A stretch of 24,706 nucleotides of DNA from an uncultured Alphaproteobacteria bacterium (GCA_937900425.1 CALCDT010000243.1:1-24706); one strand, 5' to 3'; numbered from the stretch's first letter, positions 15,901 through 24,686 are shown. The notes: a model not told the origin generated them from the sequence alone. Numbers and translations: made by a program.

Positions 15901-17069
15901 TCGGCAGGCACCGCGAGCGCGGCGCGGGCGGGGGCGCCGAGGTCGGCGATCAGGCGGGCGTAGCCGTCGACCATGGCGCCGAGCGAATACTTGGCCTCGA
16001 GCCGGCGGCCGGCGGCCGAGAGGCGGGCGGCGAGGTCGGCGTCGCCGAGCACGCGGGCGAGGCCGGCGGCGAGGTCGTCCGGGTCGTCGGCGTCGACGAA
16101 GAGCGCGCAAGGTTCGCCGCCGATCGCCAGCACCTCCTGAAGCACCGGCAGCCGATTGGCGACCACCGGCACGCCGGCCTGGGCGGCCTCGACGCCGGCG
16201 AGGCCGAAGGTCTCGGCCCTCGTCGGGAAGACGAAGGCGTCGAGGCTCTTCAGGAAGTCGGCGACGCCCTCCGGGCCGAGTTCGCCGACGAAATGGACGC
16301 GCTCGCCGAGGCCGAGGTCGGCGACGAGGCCCTCGAGGCGCGGGCGGTCGTCGCCCTGGCCGGCGAGGGCGAAATGGACGCCCGGCAGGCGCGGCAACAC
16401 CCGCAGCACCGCCTCCATGTTCTTCATCGGGTTGAGGCGGCCGACCGTGCCGACGAGTTGGGTGCCGGCCGGCAGGGCGAAACGGGCGCGCGCCTCGGCC
16501 TTGCCGAGCCGGGAGACCTTGCACTCGAAGCCATGGTCGATGTGGATCATCCGCGCCCGATAGGCGGCCGGATAGCCGGCGAAGGCCCTCTCCGTGTCAG
16601 TGGAATTGACGACGTTAGCCGAATAGAGCCCGACCGAACCGGCGATCCGGTCGACGGCGCGCAGCACGCCGTTGATCATCTCCGGCGCGGTGTTCTGGTT
16701 GGCGACGACCTTGCGCACACCGGCGAGCCGGGCCGCCGGGACGCCGAAGAAGTTGCCGTAGTGCTGGAAGGTGACGACGACGTCGGGCTCGACGGCGCGG
16801 ATCATCGAGACGAGGCGGGCGAAGAAGCGGGCGACGGCGATCGGGCCGGAGGGGCGCGTCGCGCAGCAGAAGGACGTGCGCGGCGCCTCGTCGAAGCCGC
16901 CCGTGCGGCGATAGAAGAAGATCTGGTGGACCTCGTGTCCGCGGGCCTCGAGGCCGGCCGCGACGAGGCGGGCGATCTCCTGGGCGCCGGCGTTCTCCGC
17001 CTGGGTCTGGAGGAACAGGATCCGCGGGCGTCGGGCGGACCCGCGAGGGGGCGTTGCGGCGCTCGTCAT
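15897..17069 (-). CDS. GT4 family glycosyltransferase
   Basis: 390 aa GT-B enzyme expected to add a sugar from a nucleotide donor on the cytoplasmic face. Seen: the N-terminal RPRILFLQTQAENAGAQEIARLVAAGLEARGHEV, the hinge VGTVGRLNPMKNMEAVLRVLPRL, LAGQGDDRPRLEGLVADLGL, and the EX7E donor-site motif in AETFGLAGVEAAQAGVPVVA (E286, E294). Length and domain order are normal for GT4. Both ends overlap neighbours by ATGA (17066-17069 with the flippase, 15897-15900 with the propeller gene). Sugar specificity cannot be read from the sequence. Confidence 0.92.
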   Translation of the reverse strand: MTSAATPPRGSARRPRILFLQTQAENAGAQEIARLVAAGLEARGHEVHQIFFYRRTGGFDEAPRTSFCCATRPSGPIAVARFFARLVSMIRAVEPDVVVTFQHYGNFFGVPAARLAGVRKVVANQNTAPEMINGVLRAVDRIAGSVGLYSANVVNSTDTERAFAGYPAAYRARMIHIDHGFECKVSRLGKAEARARFALPAGTQLVGTVGRLNPMKNMEAVLRVLPRLPGVHFALAGQGDDRPRLEGLVADLGLGERVHFVGELGPEGVADFLKSLDAFVFPTRAETFGLAGVEAAQAGVPVVANRLPVLQEVLAIGGEPCALFVDADDPDDLAAGLARVLGDADLAARLSAAGRRLEAKYSLGAMVDGYARLIADLGAPARAALAVPAE

Positions 17070-18469
17070 GTCGAGCCTTTCGTGCTGGGCGAGAAATCGG
17101 ATGTCGGAATGGGGTCGGGGTCGGACGCATGTCCGCGCAGCAGCCGGCCGATCGAGGGATCGAGCCCGGTGAGGCGCCGGCACTCGGTGTTGAGGACGAT
17201 CGTGATGACGAGGAAGGAGATCGCGGTGGCGAGCGCCGCGCCCATCACGCCGGCGAGCGGGATCAGCAGGAACAGGCCGCAGAGCCGCAGGGCGACGCCG
17301 GCGGCGATCACCGCCAGATAGCGGCCCTCGTGGCCGGTCAGCAGCAGGATCGAGGGCGCCGGCCCGGCGGCGGCCACGGCCGCGGTGCCGACCGACAGCG
17401 TCAGCAGCACCGGATACTGGTCCATGTACTGGGCGCCGAAGATCCAAAGCATCAGTTTGCCGCCGACAAGGACGCAGACGAGGCCGCCGACGACGATGAT
17501 CGCCGTGAAGATCGCCATCATCCGCATCACGCGGGCGAGCTCTTCCGTCTCGCCGGCGTAGTAGAGCCGCGGCACGTGGCGGGTGCCGAAGGTGTTGATG
17601 CCGCTCGCGGCGATCTGGAAGCTGTTGGCGAGGCGGGCAGCGACGAAATAGGCGCCGGCAGCGGCCGGATGGATCAGCCAGCCGACCACGATCACCTCGG
17701 CATACTGGTTGATCGATTCCATGATCGCCGACAGCCACATCTTCCACGAGCGCGGCAGCCAGGTGGCGGCGTCGTACTGGGCGCGGGCGTCCTGGACCGC
17801 CTTCGGCAGGCGCTTGTGGATGGCGAGCAGCTGGATGGTGATCGAGCAGGCGATGCCGGCGGCGGCGAGGCGGAAGAACTCCGCCGTGGTGACGAGCGCG
17901 CCGGTGGCGAGGGCGAAGCCGAGCACGGCGATGACGATGACGCGCCAGGTGATCTCGCGGTGGGTGTCGCCGTTGAAGATGCCGACGATCGCCCGCGAGG
18001 CGTGGGTGGTGAACAACAGGATGGTGTGGAGCAGCAGGAACATGCCGACGCCGACCGCGAGCGCCGCGTCGCCGTCGGTGGCGATCTCGTAGCCGGCGGC
18101 GGCGAGACTCACCGGCGTCGCGAGGCCGATGGTGACGGCGAAGCCGAAGATCAGCGCGCCCTTGGCGAGGCCGGGGTGGTCGCGGTGGTGCTCGTTCCAG
18201 GCCCTGACGATCATCAGCTCCTGGCCGAAGACGGCGACGACGGAGAGCACCGAGATCACCGAGAACCAGATCGCGAAGCGGCCGAACTCGTCGGCGCCCA
18301 TCGAGCGGGCCGCGAAGGAGAACAGCAGGAAGGAGACCGCGGCGCTGGCGACCTTCAGCAGCAGGACGCCGAAGATCGCGTGGTTGGTGCGGTTGACGGC
18401 GAAAGACCGGAGCCGGTCGCGCAGCCGGCCGGGGGCGTCATCGGCCGCCGCCTCGCTCTCTGTCGCCAT
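17066..18469 (-). CDS. polysaccharide flippase (Wzx/PST, MOP superfamily)
   Basis: 467 aa multi-spanning membrane protein, about 12 hydrophobic segments, that would move lipid-linked repeat units across the inner membrane. Seen: FGVLLLKVASAAVSFLLFSFAARSMGADEFGRFAIWFSVI, a typical MOP first pair of helices with the conserved G..EFG turn; and a late GPAPSILLLTGHEGRYLAVIAAGVALRLCGLFLLIPLAGVMGAALATAI, the matching C-terminal signature. The C-terminal ~30 residues are hydrophilic. The ATG lies 32 bases inside the upstream polymerase gene, and its stop overlaps the GT4 start. Confidence 0.9.
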   Translation of the reverse strand: MATESEAAADDAPGRLRDRLRSFAVNRTNHAIFGVLLLKVASAAVSFLLFSFAARSMGADEFGRFAIWFSVISVLSVVAVFGQELMIVRAWNEHHRDHPGLAKGALIFGFAVTIGLATPVSLAAAGYEIATDGDAALAVGVGMFLLLHTILLFTTHASRAIVGIFNGDTHREITWRVIVIAVLGFALATGALVTTAEFFRLAAAGIACSITIQLLAIHKRLPKAVQDARAQYDAATWLPRSWKMWLSAIMESINQYAEVIVVGWLIHPAAAGAYFVAARLANSFQIAASGINTFGTRHVPRLYYAGETEELARVMRMMAIFTAIIVVGGLVCVLVGGKLMLWIFGAQYMDQYPVLLTLSVGTAAVAAAGPAPSILLLTGHEGRYLAVIAAGVALRLCGLFLLIPLAGVMGAALATAISFLVITIVLNTECRRLTGLDPSIGRLLRGHASDPDPIPTSDFSPSTKGST

Positions 18470-20054
18470 GCCTCGTGCCTCCGCCTTCCGCGGCCGCGCC
18501 GCGGACGTCTCGACCGTCCGGAAGGAGCACGCCGCTCCGCGCCGCAGAGCCGATCGCGAGACCGGCGAAGAGGACCATCAGCCCCAGCGACAACGGTGAA
18601 AATAGCGCCTCCTCCTGAAAGAATCCGTTCACGAGAATGGCAAACAGTCCGTAACCCGCCACGCAATACTGCGGGTGGCGCAGGCGGTCGAACAGGCGCC
18701 AGACCGTGAAGCCGACCCAGTAGTAGAAGCCGAGCACGACGAAGGCGGCGATGCCCATCTGGAACAGGATGACGCCGACCGCGCTCTCGACCGCGATCTC
18801 GGTCTCGCCGCTGTGCTGGGCCGCCTCCCAGTCGAGCTCGCCGAAGTTGGTGGCGAGGTTGCCGCCCGAGCCGAGGCCGTGGCCGATCGGGTTGGAGAGG
18901 AAGCCCTTGATGCCGCCGATCAGGCCGAGGACGTGGTAGTCCTGGGTGCGGATGCCGGAGACGGTGACGAAGGCGCCGTAGAGCAGCATCAGGATGGTGA
19001 AGCCGATCAGGACGAGGCGGGCCTGGACCACCGTGCTCGCCAGCGTCATCGTCATCGTGAAGACGAGGACGACGAGGGCACCCTTGGCGCTGGTGAAGAC
19101 CAGCACCGGCAGCAGCAGCGCGAAGAGCACGAAGCGCCGGCAGGCGAACAGGAACAGCGCGAGGAAGCTGACCGCGTAGGCGAAGCTGATCGAGTGGAAG
19201 TTCGGTCCGTTGAGCCGCATCACCGTGAGATCGAGGCCCGACAGCAGCGCCGTGTTGAACAGCGTCACCCGGAAGCCGTCCTCGAGGCCGGTCATCACCT
19301 GGCGGTGGATCTGGGCGACGCGGAAGAAACCGCCGGCCTCGCGCATGTCGGTGGAGTTGAGCCACCAGTAGCTCACCGAATTGGTCAGGCGGAACCAGTC
19401 GTCGCGCAGCAGGAACTCGAAGTAGCCGAGGCCGATCACGATCACGGCGAGGAAGATCATCGGCACGGTGACGTTGGGCCGGTGGGCGTAGGCGACGGTG
19501 AGGCAGATCTGGAAGATCATCAGCGGCAGCGCGATGTTGCGCAGGTAGATGATGGCGCCCTGGGGACTCTTGACGAGGCCGTAGCCGAAATAGGCGCCGA
19601 CGACGAGCAGGGCGATCGTGCTGCCCCAGAAGTAGCGCATGAAGGCGTCGGAATAGCGCTCGCGCGTCAGCAGCACCGTGAACCAGAAATAGAGGAAGAA
19701 GACGACGATCGTCAGGAAATTGAAGCCGCGGACGAAGTTGAAGTCCGAGGTGTTCTCGATGAACGGCGACACCCAGGCGACGAAGAGATTCTGGAACAGC
19801 ACCGAGACGACGATCACCATCGGGATCGTCTTCGGGGCGAAGTTGGCGACGAGCAGGGCGGTGACGGCGCAGACGGCGAGGGCCAGCGCCTTGCTGACCT
19901 CGCTCGCGACGACCGGAAGCGCGGTGGCGAAGAAGGCGACGGTCAGGGCGGCGACGGCATGGACGGCATAGCCGCCGAGGCGGGCGAATTGCGCCCGCGC
20001 GCCGTCCGGCGCGTCCCGCCCCCGGGGCGACCATTCTGCTTCGGCGACGCTCAC
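18438..20054 (-). CDS. O-antigen ligase/polymerase family membrane protein (Wzy-like)
   Basis: 538 aa with roughly ten to twelve hydrophobic spans and a large loop (about residues 180-260) of the Wzy/WaaL type. A late segment GLIGGIKGFLSNPIGHGLGSGGN is characteristic of exopolysaccharide polymerases. It would polymerise repeat units in the periplasm after Wzx. I chose the GTG at 20052-20054 because GGAGAG lies 5 bases upstream; a GTG at 20069 would add five residues, and no ATG is available nearby. It is the first gene of the minus-strand polysaccharide operon. Its long hydrophilic C-terminus (RGAAAEGGGTRHGDRERGGGR) overlaps the flippase gene and may exist only because of that overlap. Confidence 0.87.
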   Translation of the reverse strand: MSVAEAEWSPRGRDAPDGARAQFARLGGYAVHAVAALTVAFFATALPVVASEVSKALALAVCAVTALLVANFAPKTIPMVIVVSVLFQNLFVAWVSPFIENTSDFNFVRGFNFLTIVVFFLYFWFTVLLTRERYSDAFMRYFWGSTIALLVVGAYFGYGLVKSPQGAIIYLRNIALPLMIFQICLTVAYAHRPNVTVPMIFLAVIVIGLGYFEFLLRDDWFRLTNSVSYWWLNSTDMREAGGFFRVAQIHRQVMTGLEDGFRVTLFNTALLSGLDLTVMRLNGPNFHSISFAYAVSFLALFLFACRRFVLFALLLPVLVFTSAKGALVVLVFTMTMTLASTVVQARLVLIGFTILMLLYGAFVTVSGIRTQDYHVLGLIGGIKGFLSNPIGHGLGSGGNLATNFGELDWEAAQHSGETEIAVESAVGVILFQMGIAAFVVLGFYYWVGFTVWRLFDRLRHPQYCVAGYGLFAILVNGFFQEEALFSPLSLGLMVLFAGLAIGSAARSGVLLPDGRDVRGAAAEGGGTRHGDRERGGGR

Positions 20055-20350
20055 GCTCTCTCTCCGCACTCCCGGTCCGCCTCGGCGGCGGCGGGCGGCC
20101 GGCCCCCGACGCGGCCTCGCCCGGGCGGGCGGCGCGGTACCGGCCCGATGGTCCGGGCGCGGCGCTTAACAGGACGTGGATGCGGTGCAGTAGCTTTTCC
20201 TTATGGATAACGGATTCTTAAACGTCGGCGTGATCAAGTGGGTCATCCACGGGCGAGGTGCGTCCCGGGCGCCGCTCGCCGCGACGCCGGGCGAAGGGAG
20301 CCGCCGCCGGGGCGCTGTCCGGCGCAGGACGTGAATTCAGGGAACGAGCG
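20055..20350. promoter_or_regulatory. divergent polysaccharide control region with an AT-rich island
   Basis: About 300 bases between the wzy-like GTG and the co-polymerase ATG. Most is GC-rich, but 20188-20222 is strikingly AT-rich and contains the short dyad TTATGGATAA at 20201-20210. This is the likely promoter or operator core for one or both directions. I cannot assign a sigma factor or regulator. Confidence 0.45.
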
Positions 20351-22726
20351 ATGATCCGCCGTCACGACAGCTTCGACTGGGAGGCTCCCGCGCCGATCGA
20401 CCCGGCGAGGGCGGAGGCTCCGACGACGGCGGTCGGGCTGATCGATCCGCTGGCGATCCTGCGCTTCCTCGCGACCTACTGGGGCCGGGCGGTGAAATTC
20501 GCGCTCGCCGGCCTGCTGATCGCCATCGCCTTCTACTTCGTCCAGCCGACGCGCTACGCCGCGACGGCCCTGATCCTCGTCGACCCGCGCACACCTCGCA
20601 TCACCCTCAGCGAGGACGTGCTGCCCGGCATCGGCAACGACGCCATCGCCCTCGAGAGCCTCGTCCAGGTCGCGACCTCCGACGGCTTCCTCAACCCGAT
20701 CTTCGACCGGCTCGACATCGCCTCCGACCCGGAGTTCAACAAGGGCGGCCTGTTCGGCTTCGGCTCCGCCCCGACCCGGCTCGGCATGCTGGCCCGCTTC
20801 GCCGACCATCTGAAGATCGAGCGGCGCGGCGTCACCTACGTCGTCGAGGTGACCTTCACCTCGAAGGATCGCGAGAAGGCGGCGCGCTATGCCAACGCCG
20901 TCGCCGAGGCCTTCGTCGCCCAGCAGGCGGGAACCCGGGTCGAGGCGGCGACCGAGGCCGCCGACTGGCTCAAGAACCGCCTCACCGCTCTCGCCGACGC
21001 GGTGCGCAACTCCGAGGCCGCCGTGGCCGAGGCGAGGGCCGAATACGGCATCGTCAACGCCGGCAACGCCTCCACCGTGCGCGAGCGCGAACTGAGTGAC
21101 CTCGTCCAGCAGGTCGCCGTCGCCCGCTCCCGTGCCGAGGACACCGCCGCCCGCTACGAACAGGCCCGGATCAGCGCCACCGATCCCCTCTCCGAATCTC
21201 CCGAGGGCGCGACCTCGTCGGTGCTCTCCAGCCTGCGTATCCAGCACGCCGACCTGAAGCGGCAGGCCGCCGAACTCGCCCTCGTCTACGGCGCCCGCCA
21301 CCCGCGGCTGCAGGCGCTCGACGTCCAGATCCAGAGCAACGAAAGCCAGATCCGCGTCGAGGTCGACCGCCAGATCGCCCAGGCCGACCGCGCCGCCAGG
21401 GCCTCGCGCGAGCAGCTCGTCGCCCTCGAGGCGCAGCTCGCCCGGCTCGAGCAGGAGGCGACCTCGACCGACGAATCCCTCGTCAAGGTCCGGGCGCTGG
21501 AGCGCGAGGCCGAAGCCAACCGCCGCCTCTACGAGGAATTCCTGTCGCGCTTCAAGAGCACCAACGAACAGACCTCGCTGCAGCGGTCCGAGGCCCGGAT
21601 CGTGTCGCCGGCGACGCCGCCGCTGAAGTCGACCAAGCTCAGCGTCGTCATCCTCGGCATCGCCGGCACCCTCGTCGGCCTGCTCGCCGGCTTCGGCTCG
21701 GCGCTGCTGCAGGAGGCGGTGGTGGCCTCCGGCCTCGTCCGGCGCAGGGACACCGCCCGGCCGGAGCCCGCCGCCCGGGACGTCGAGGTCGAGGTGGCGA
21801 ATGAAGCGGTGGTCCGCGGGCCGGCGCGCGTCGCCCCGTCGAGGGTCGACGCCGAAAAGACCGCTCCGGCGCCCCGCGCATCCGCCGCCGCCGCTCCCGC
21901 CCACGACGCCGACACGCTGCTCGCGATGGAAGACGTCGCGCGGTCGCTGCGCGAGCCGGCCGACGCCGCTCCCATGCCCACCACCTCCACCTCCGGGGAG
22001 GAGGCCGACCGCCACACCCTGCGCTACCGCGCCCGCCGCGCCAGCCTGCTCGGCGAAGGCGAGAGCGACGAGGCATCCCCCGCCGCGGCCGCCACCGACC
22101 AGCCGACCGGACGCGACCCCGAACTCGCCGCGCTGGTGGCGCCCTGGGTCGAGCTGATGACGCGATCCGGCGACCTCGAGGCCCCGCTCCAGGTCGTGCT
22201 GGTCGCCGCCGCGACCTCGCGCAGCGGCCACCGCGACGTCGCCCGGGCGCTGGCCGAAGCCGCGGCCGATGCCGGCCTCACCACCGTCCTCGTCGCGACC
22301 GACGCGGCCGCCGACGCCGGTACCGACGTTTCGGGGATCACCGACGTCGTCGCCGGAGCCGTGTCGCTGCCGGAAGTGCTGCGGATCGACGACGAGCGCC
22401 CGCTGATGCGGCTCGGCTTCGGCACCGCCGGATCGCAGGTCGATCCGCTGACCCGCCCCGAACTTCTCGATCTCCTCGAGGACCTGCGCAGCCACACCGC
22501 CGCCGTGATCGTCGAAGGACCGGCGAGCGGTGCCGAACCCCGGCTGCGTGGCCTCGTCGGCCAGGCCGACGCCCTGCTCGTCGTCGCCGAGGAGGGCCGC
22601 ATCGGCGCCCGCGCCGCCGAGATCGTGGTCGAACAGCTCGCTCCGCACGAGGAGTGCCTGTGCCGCCTCGCCACCTGGCCGAAGTCCGAGCGCGTCGAGG
22701 ACGCCCCGCGTTTCGCGGCGATCTGA
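20351..22726 (+). CDS. Wzz/ExoP-type polysaccharide co-polymerase with degenerate BY-kinase domain
   Basis: 791 aa inner-membrane protein that would set polysaccharide chain length and link Wzy to the export channel. First membrane span about 47-65 (VKFALAGLLIAIAFYFVQP), Wzz domain (SLVQVATSDGFLNPIFDRL), periplasmic coiled coil about 210-400, GNVR-like EANRRLYEEFLSRFKS, and second span about 428-450. The linker 455-600 is Ala/Pro-rich. The C-terminal fold keeps the P-loop ATPase layout, but the Walker A position reads TSRSGHRD (622-629), Walker A' reads VLVATD and Walker B reads VIVEGP (E722 for Asp); there is no C-terminal tyrosine cluster. Autokinase activity is therefore unlikely. The ATG at 20351 has AGGGA upstream; an in-frame start at 20258 adds only Arg/Gly-rich sequence. 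Confidence 0.9.
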   Translation: MIRRHDSFDWEAPAPIDPARAEAPTTAVGLIDPLAILRFLATYWGRAVKFALAGLLIAIAFYFVQPTRYAATALILVDPRTPRITLSEDVLPGIGNDAIALESLVQVATSDGFLNPIFDRLDIASDPEFNKGGLFGFGSAPTRLGMLARFADHLKIERRGVTYVVEVTFTSKDREKAARYANAVAEAFVAQQAGTRVEAATEAADWLKNRLTALADAVRNSEAAVAEARAEYGIVNAGNASTVRERELSDLVQQVAVARSRAEDTAARYEQARISATDPLSESPEGATSSVLSSLRIQHADLKRQAAELALVYGARHPRLQALDVQIQSNESQIRVEVDRQIAQADRAARASREQLVALEAQLARLEQEATSTDESLVKVRALEREAEANRRLYEEFLSRFKSTNEQTSLQRSEARIVSPATPPLKSTKLSVVILGIAGTLVGLLAGFGSALLQEAVVASGLVRRRDTARPEPAARDVEVEVANEAVVRGPARVAPSRVDAEKTAPAPRASAAAAPAHDADTLLAMEDVARSLREPADAAPMPTTSTSGEEADRHTLRYRARRASLLGEGESDEASPAAAATDQPTGRDPELAALVAPWVELMTRSGDLEAPLQVVLVAAATSRSGHRDVARALAEAAADAGLTTVLVATDAAADAGTDVSGITDVVAGAVSLPEVLRIDDERPLMRLGFGTAGSQVDPLTRPELLDLLEDLRSHTAAVIVEGPASGAEPRLRGLVGQADALLVVAEEGRIGARAAEIVVEQLAPHEECLCRLATWPKSERVEDAPRFAAI

Positions 22727-22879
22727 GCGGCCGCTCGGCTGGGCCGGCATGCGGACGCCCGCCGTCGCAGGCCCTGTCCGAGCACCTCGTCCGTGCGCCT
22801 CCCGTCCGCGACGGGCGAAGTTCGCGGCGAAGCTCGGCGGGGACGACCTTCCCGGCAGAGCGGGCACGTCTTTCCCGAT

Positions 22880-22901
22880 CTCCCCCTCCTCCCCTCCCCC
22901 C
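22880..22901. repeat. polypyrimidine/polypurine tract
   Basis: Twenty-two consecutive pyrimidines on the plus strand, G-rich on the minus strand with three runs of four or more G and one GG. It sits in the 276-base gap 22727-23002 between the co-polymerase and the SDR gene. I see no ORF or clear terminator in that gap. Confidence 0.6.
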
Positions 22902-23002
22902 GCCAGCTCCCCGGATGACAGGCCGGCCGCCGCGGGTTAGACCTTCGGCGGCGCGGCTCGAGTCCGCGACGAAGAAGAACCGGGATCGACGAGGGGAAGA
23001 CG

Positions 23003-23743
23003 ATGGCCGACCGGCTGAAGGGCAAGACCGCGATCGTGACCGCGGCGGGACAGGGCATGGGCAGGGCCGCGGCGCTGGCGATGGCGCGCGAGGGCGCCCG
23101 GGTGATCGCCACCGACATCGACGGCGCCAAGCTCGCCGACCTCGAAAGCGAGGCGATCACCACCGCCGTGCTCGACGTCACCGATGCGGCGGCCGTCACC
23201 GCCTTCGCCGCTGGCTGCCCGGTGCCGCAGGTGCTGTTCAACTGCGCCGGCTACGTCCACAACGGCTCGATCCTCGACTGCGAGGAGGACGCCTGGGACT
23301 TCTCCTTCACCCTCAACGTCAAGTCGATGTACCGGATGACCCGGGCCTTCCTGCCGGGGATGCTGGAGGCCGGATCGGGCTCGATCATCAACATGGCGTC
23401 GGTGGTGTCGAGCATGATCGGCGCGCCGAACCGCTTCGTCTACGGCACGACGAAGGCGGCGGTGATCGGCCTCACCAGGTCGGTCGCCGCCGATTTCGTC
23501 ACCCGCGGCATCCGCTGCAACGCGATCTGCCCGGGGACGATCGAGAGCCCGTCGCTGGAAGGGCGGATGCGGGCGCTCGGCGACTACGACACCGCCCGCG
23601 CCGCCTTCATCGCCCGCCAGCCGATGGGGCGGCTCGGAACCGCCGGGGAGGTCGCCGAACTCGTCGTCTTCCTCGCCAGCGACGACGCCGCCTTCATGAC
23701 CGGCCAGGCCGTGGTGATCGACGGCGGCTGGAGCAACACCTGA
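23003..23743 (+). CDS. SDR family oxidoreductase (3-hydroxybutyrate or 2-keto-3-deoxy-L-fuconate dehydrogenase-like)
   Basis: 246 aa classical short-chain dehydrogenase. The NAD-binding motif is TAAGQGMGRAAALA (14-27), with D38 in ATDIDG favouring NAD over NADP. NCAG is the second motif; the catalytic Ser lies in INMASVVSS, and Tyr and Lys in FVYGTTKAAV. The C-terminal block CNAICPGTIESPSLEGRM...RQPMGRLGTAGEVAEL...GGWSNT is the pattern of BDH2/2-keto-3-deoxy-L-fuconate dehydrogenase proteins. Substrate therefore either 3-hydroxybutyrate or a keto-deoxy sugar acid; the sequence alone does not decide. The ATG has GGGAAG 5 bases upstream. It stands alone, convergent with the next gene. Confidence 0.9.
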   Translation: MADRLKGKTAIVTAAGQGMGRAAALAMAREGARVIATDIDGAKLADLESEAITTAVLDVTDAAAVTAFAAGCPVPQVLFNCAGYVHNGSILDCEEDAWDFSFTLNVKSMYRMTRAFLPGMLEAGSGSIINMASVVSSMIGAPNRFVYGTTKAAVIGLTRSVAADFVTRGIRCNAICPGTIESPSLEGRMRALGDYDTARAAFIARQPMGRLGTAGEVAELVVFLASDDAAFMTGQAVVIDGGWSNT

Positions 23744-23789
23744 ACGAAATGGGTCTTGCCCGGTCCACGGTGCAGCGTCCGGACGGATC

Positions 23790-24686
23790 TCAACCGAGCG
23801 AGGAGATCGGCAGGCGGGCGAGCTGGTCGGGGCCGATATGAGGGAAGCGGGCGCGAAGGACCTCGGCCATGCTCGCCAGATCGTGGTCGGCGCCGCGCAT
23901 CTTGCCGGTGCGCGAATCGTTGTCGCCGTGGACGAAGCGGATCCACTGCGGCGCGCTGCGGCGGTGATGGACGGTGGTGCGCTCCTCCATCTTGTTGTGC
24001 TGGCCCATGTGCAGCATCGTCGGATAGTCCGGCCCGGAGGCGTAGAGCCCCATGCCGTGGGCGTTGAGCGGATAGTGCCGGTCGAGAACGCGGAAACGGT
24101 CCGGGCCGAGCCGGACCATCTGCAGGCCGTCGGCGAGCGAGAGCACCTCGCCGTCCGCGATTCGCCCCGCCTCTTCGACCGCCGTCGCCGCGAAAGCCGC
24201 CGAGAGCACGTCGTCGTCGTCGTAGCGGAAGGTGAAGGCGCGGGCGCCGGCGGCGAACCGGCCGACCGCGCGGGCGATGTGGCGGCGATCGTGACCGTCG
24301 TCGGGCAGCACCAGGATCTCGATGCCGCCCGCCGCGGCGGCGATCGCCTCGAGCCGGTCCAGCCAGCGGCGCGGCATGGTCTCGCCGACGAGGACGAGGC
24401 CGAGCGCCGCCGGATGCCGGACGCGCAACTCCCGGTAGGTCGGCACGCACAGCGCCTCGAACACCGAGAAGCGCAGTTCCATCCGTTCGGGCTCGTAGAT
24501 CAGCGCGCAGGCTTCGGCGAGGGTGAGATCGCGGGTCGAGCGGAACGAGCGCAGCGAGCGCTGCAGCACCAGCGAAAAGCGGGTCAGACCGACGACGGCG
24601 AGGTCGTCCGGCCGCCGCTCACGGGGCTCGGCCGGCTCGATCGCGGCCGGGGCGACACCGGCGGCCGGGGCCCGCTCGTCGAGCAC
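23790..24686 (-). CDS. putative rhamnosyltransferase family protein, 5' end uncertain
   Basis: At least 298 aa. It resembles the Pfam putative rhamnosyl transferase family: VGLTRFSLVLQRS near the start, YEPERMELRFSVFEALCVPTYREL (64-87), VLVGETMPRRWLDRLEAI (98-115), and an acidic cluster FTFRYDDDDVLS (151-162) that could bind metal and nucleotide sugar. A C-terminal NAHGMGLYASG and PQWIRFVHGDNDSR follow. The first in-window start is a GTG at 24684-24686, but the frame stays open to the window edge, so the true start may lie outside; the first ~30 residues look like linker. The family name rests on sequence similarity and its enzymology is poorly known. It may belong to the same glycan as the Wzx/Wzy block. 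Confidence 0.72.
   Translation of the reverse strand: MLDERAPAAGVAPAAIEPAEPRERRPDDLAVVGLTRFSLVLQRSLRSFRSTRDLTLAEACALIYEPERMELRFSVFEALCVPTYRELRVRHPAALGLVLVGETMPRRWLDRLEAIAAAAGGIEILVLPDDGHDRRHIARAVGRFAAGARAFTFRYDDDDVLSAAFAATAVEEAGRIADGEVLSLADGLQMVRLGPDRFRVLDRHYPLNAHGMGLYASGPDYPTMLHMGQHNKMEERTTVHHRRSAPQWIRFVHGDNDSRTGKMRGADHDLASMAEVLRARFPHIGPDQLARLPISSLG

Noticed and set aside
20166..20221. TTAA boxes that could be a CtrA site
   Set aside because: The two TTAA copies are about 50 bases apart, not the seven-base spacing of a CtrA box.
20243..22867. 874-codon minus-strand open frame opposite the co-polymerase
   Set aside because: Gly/Asp/Arg-rich shadow of a gene with clear Wzz features; no motif of its own.
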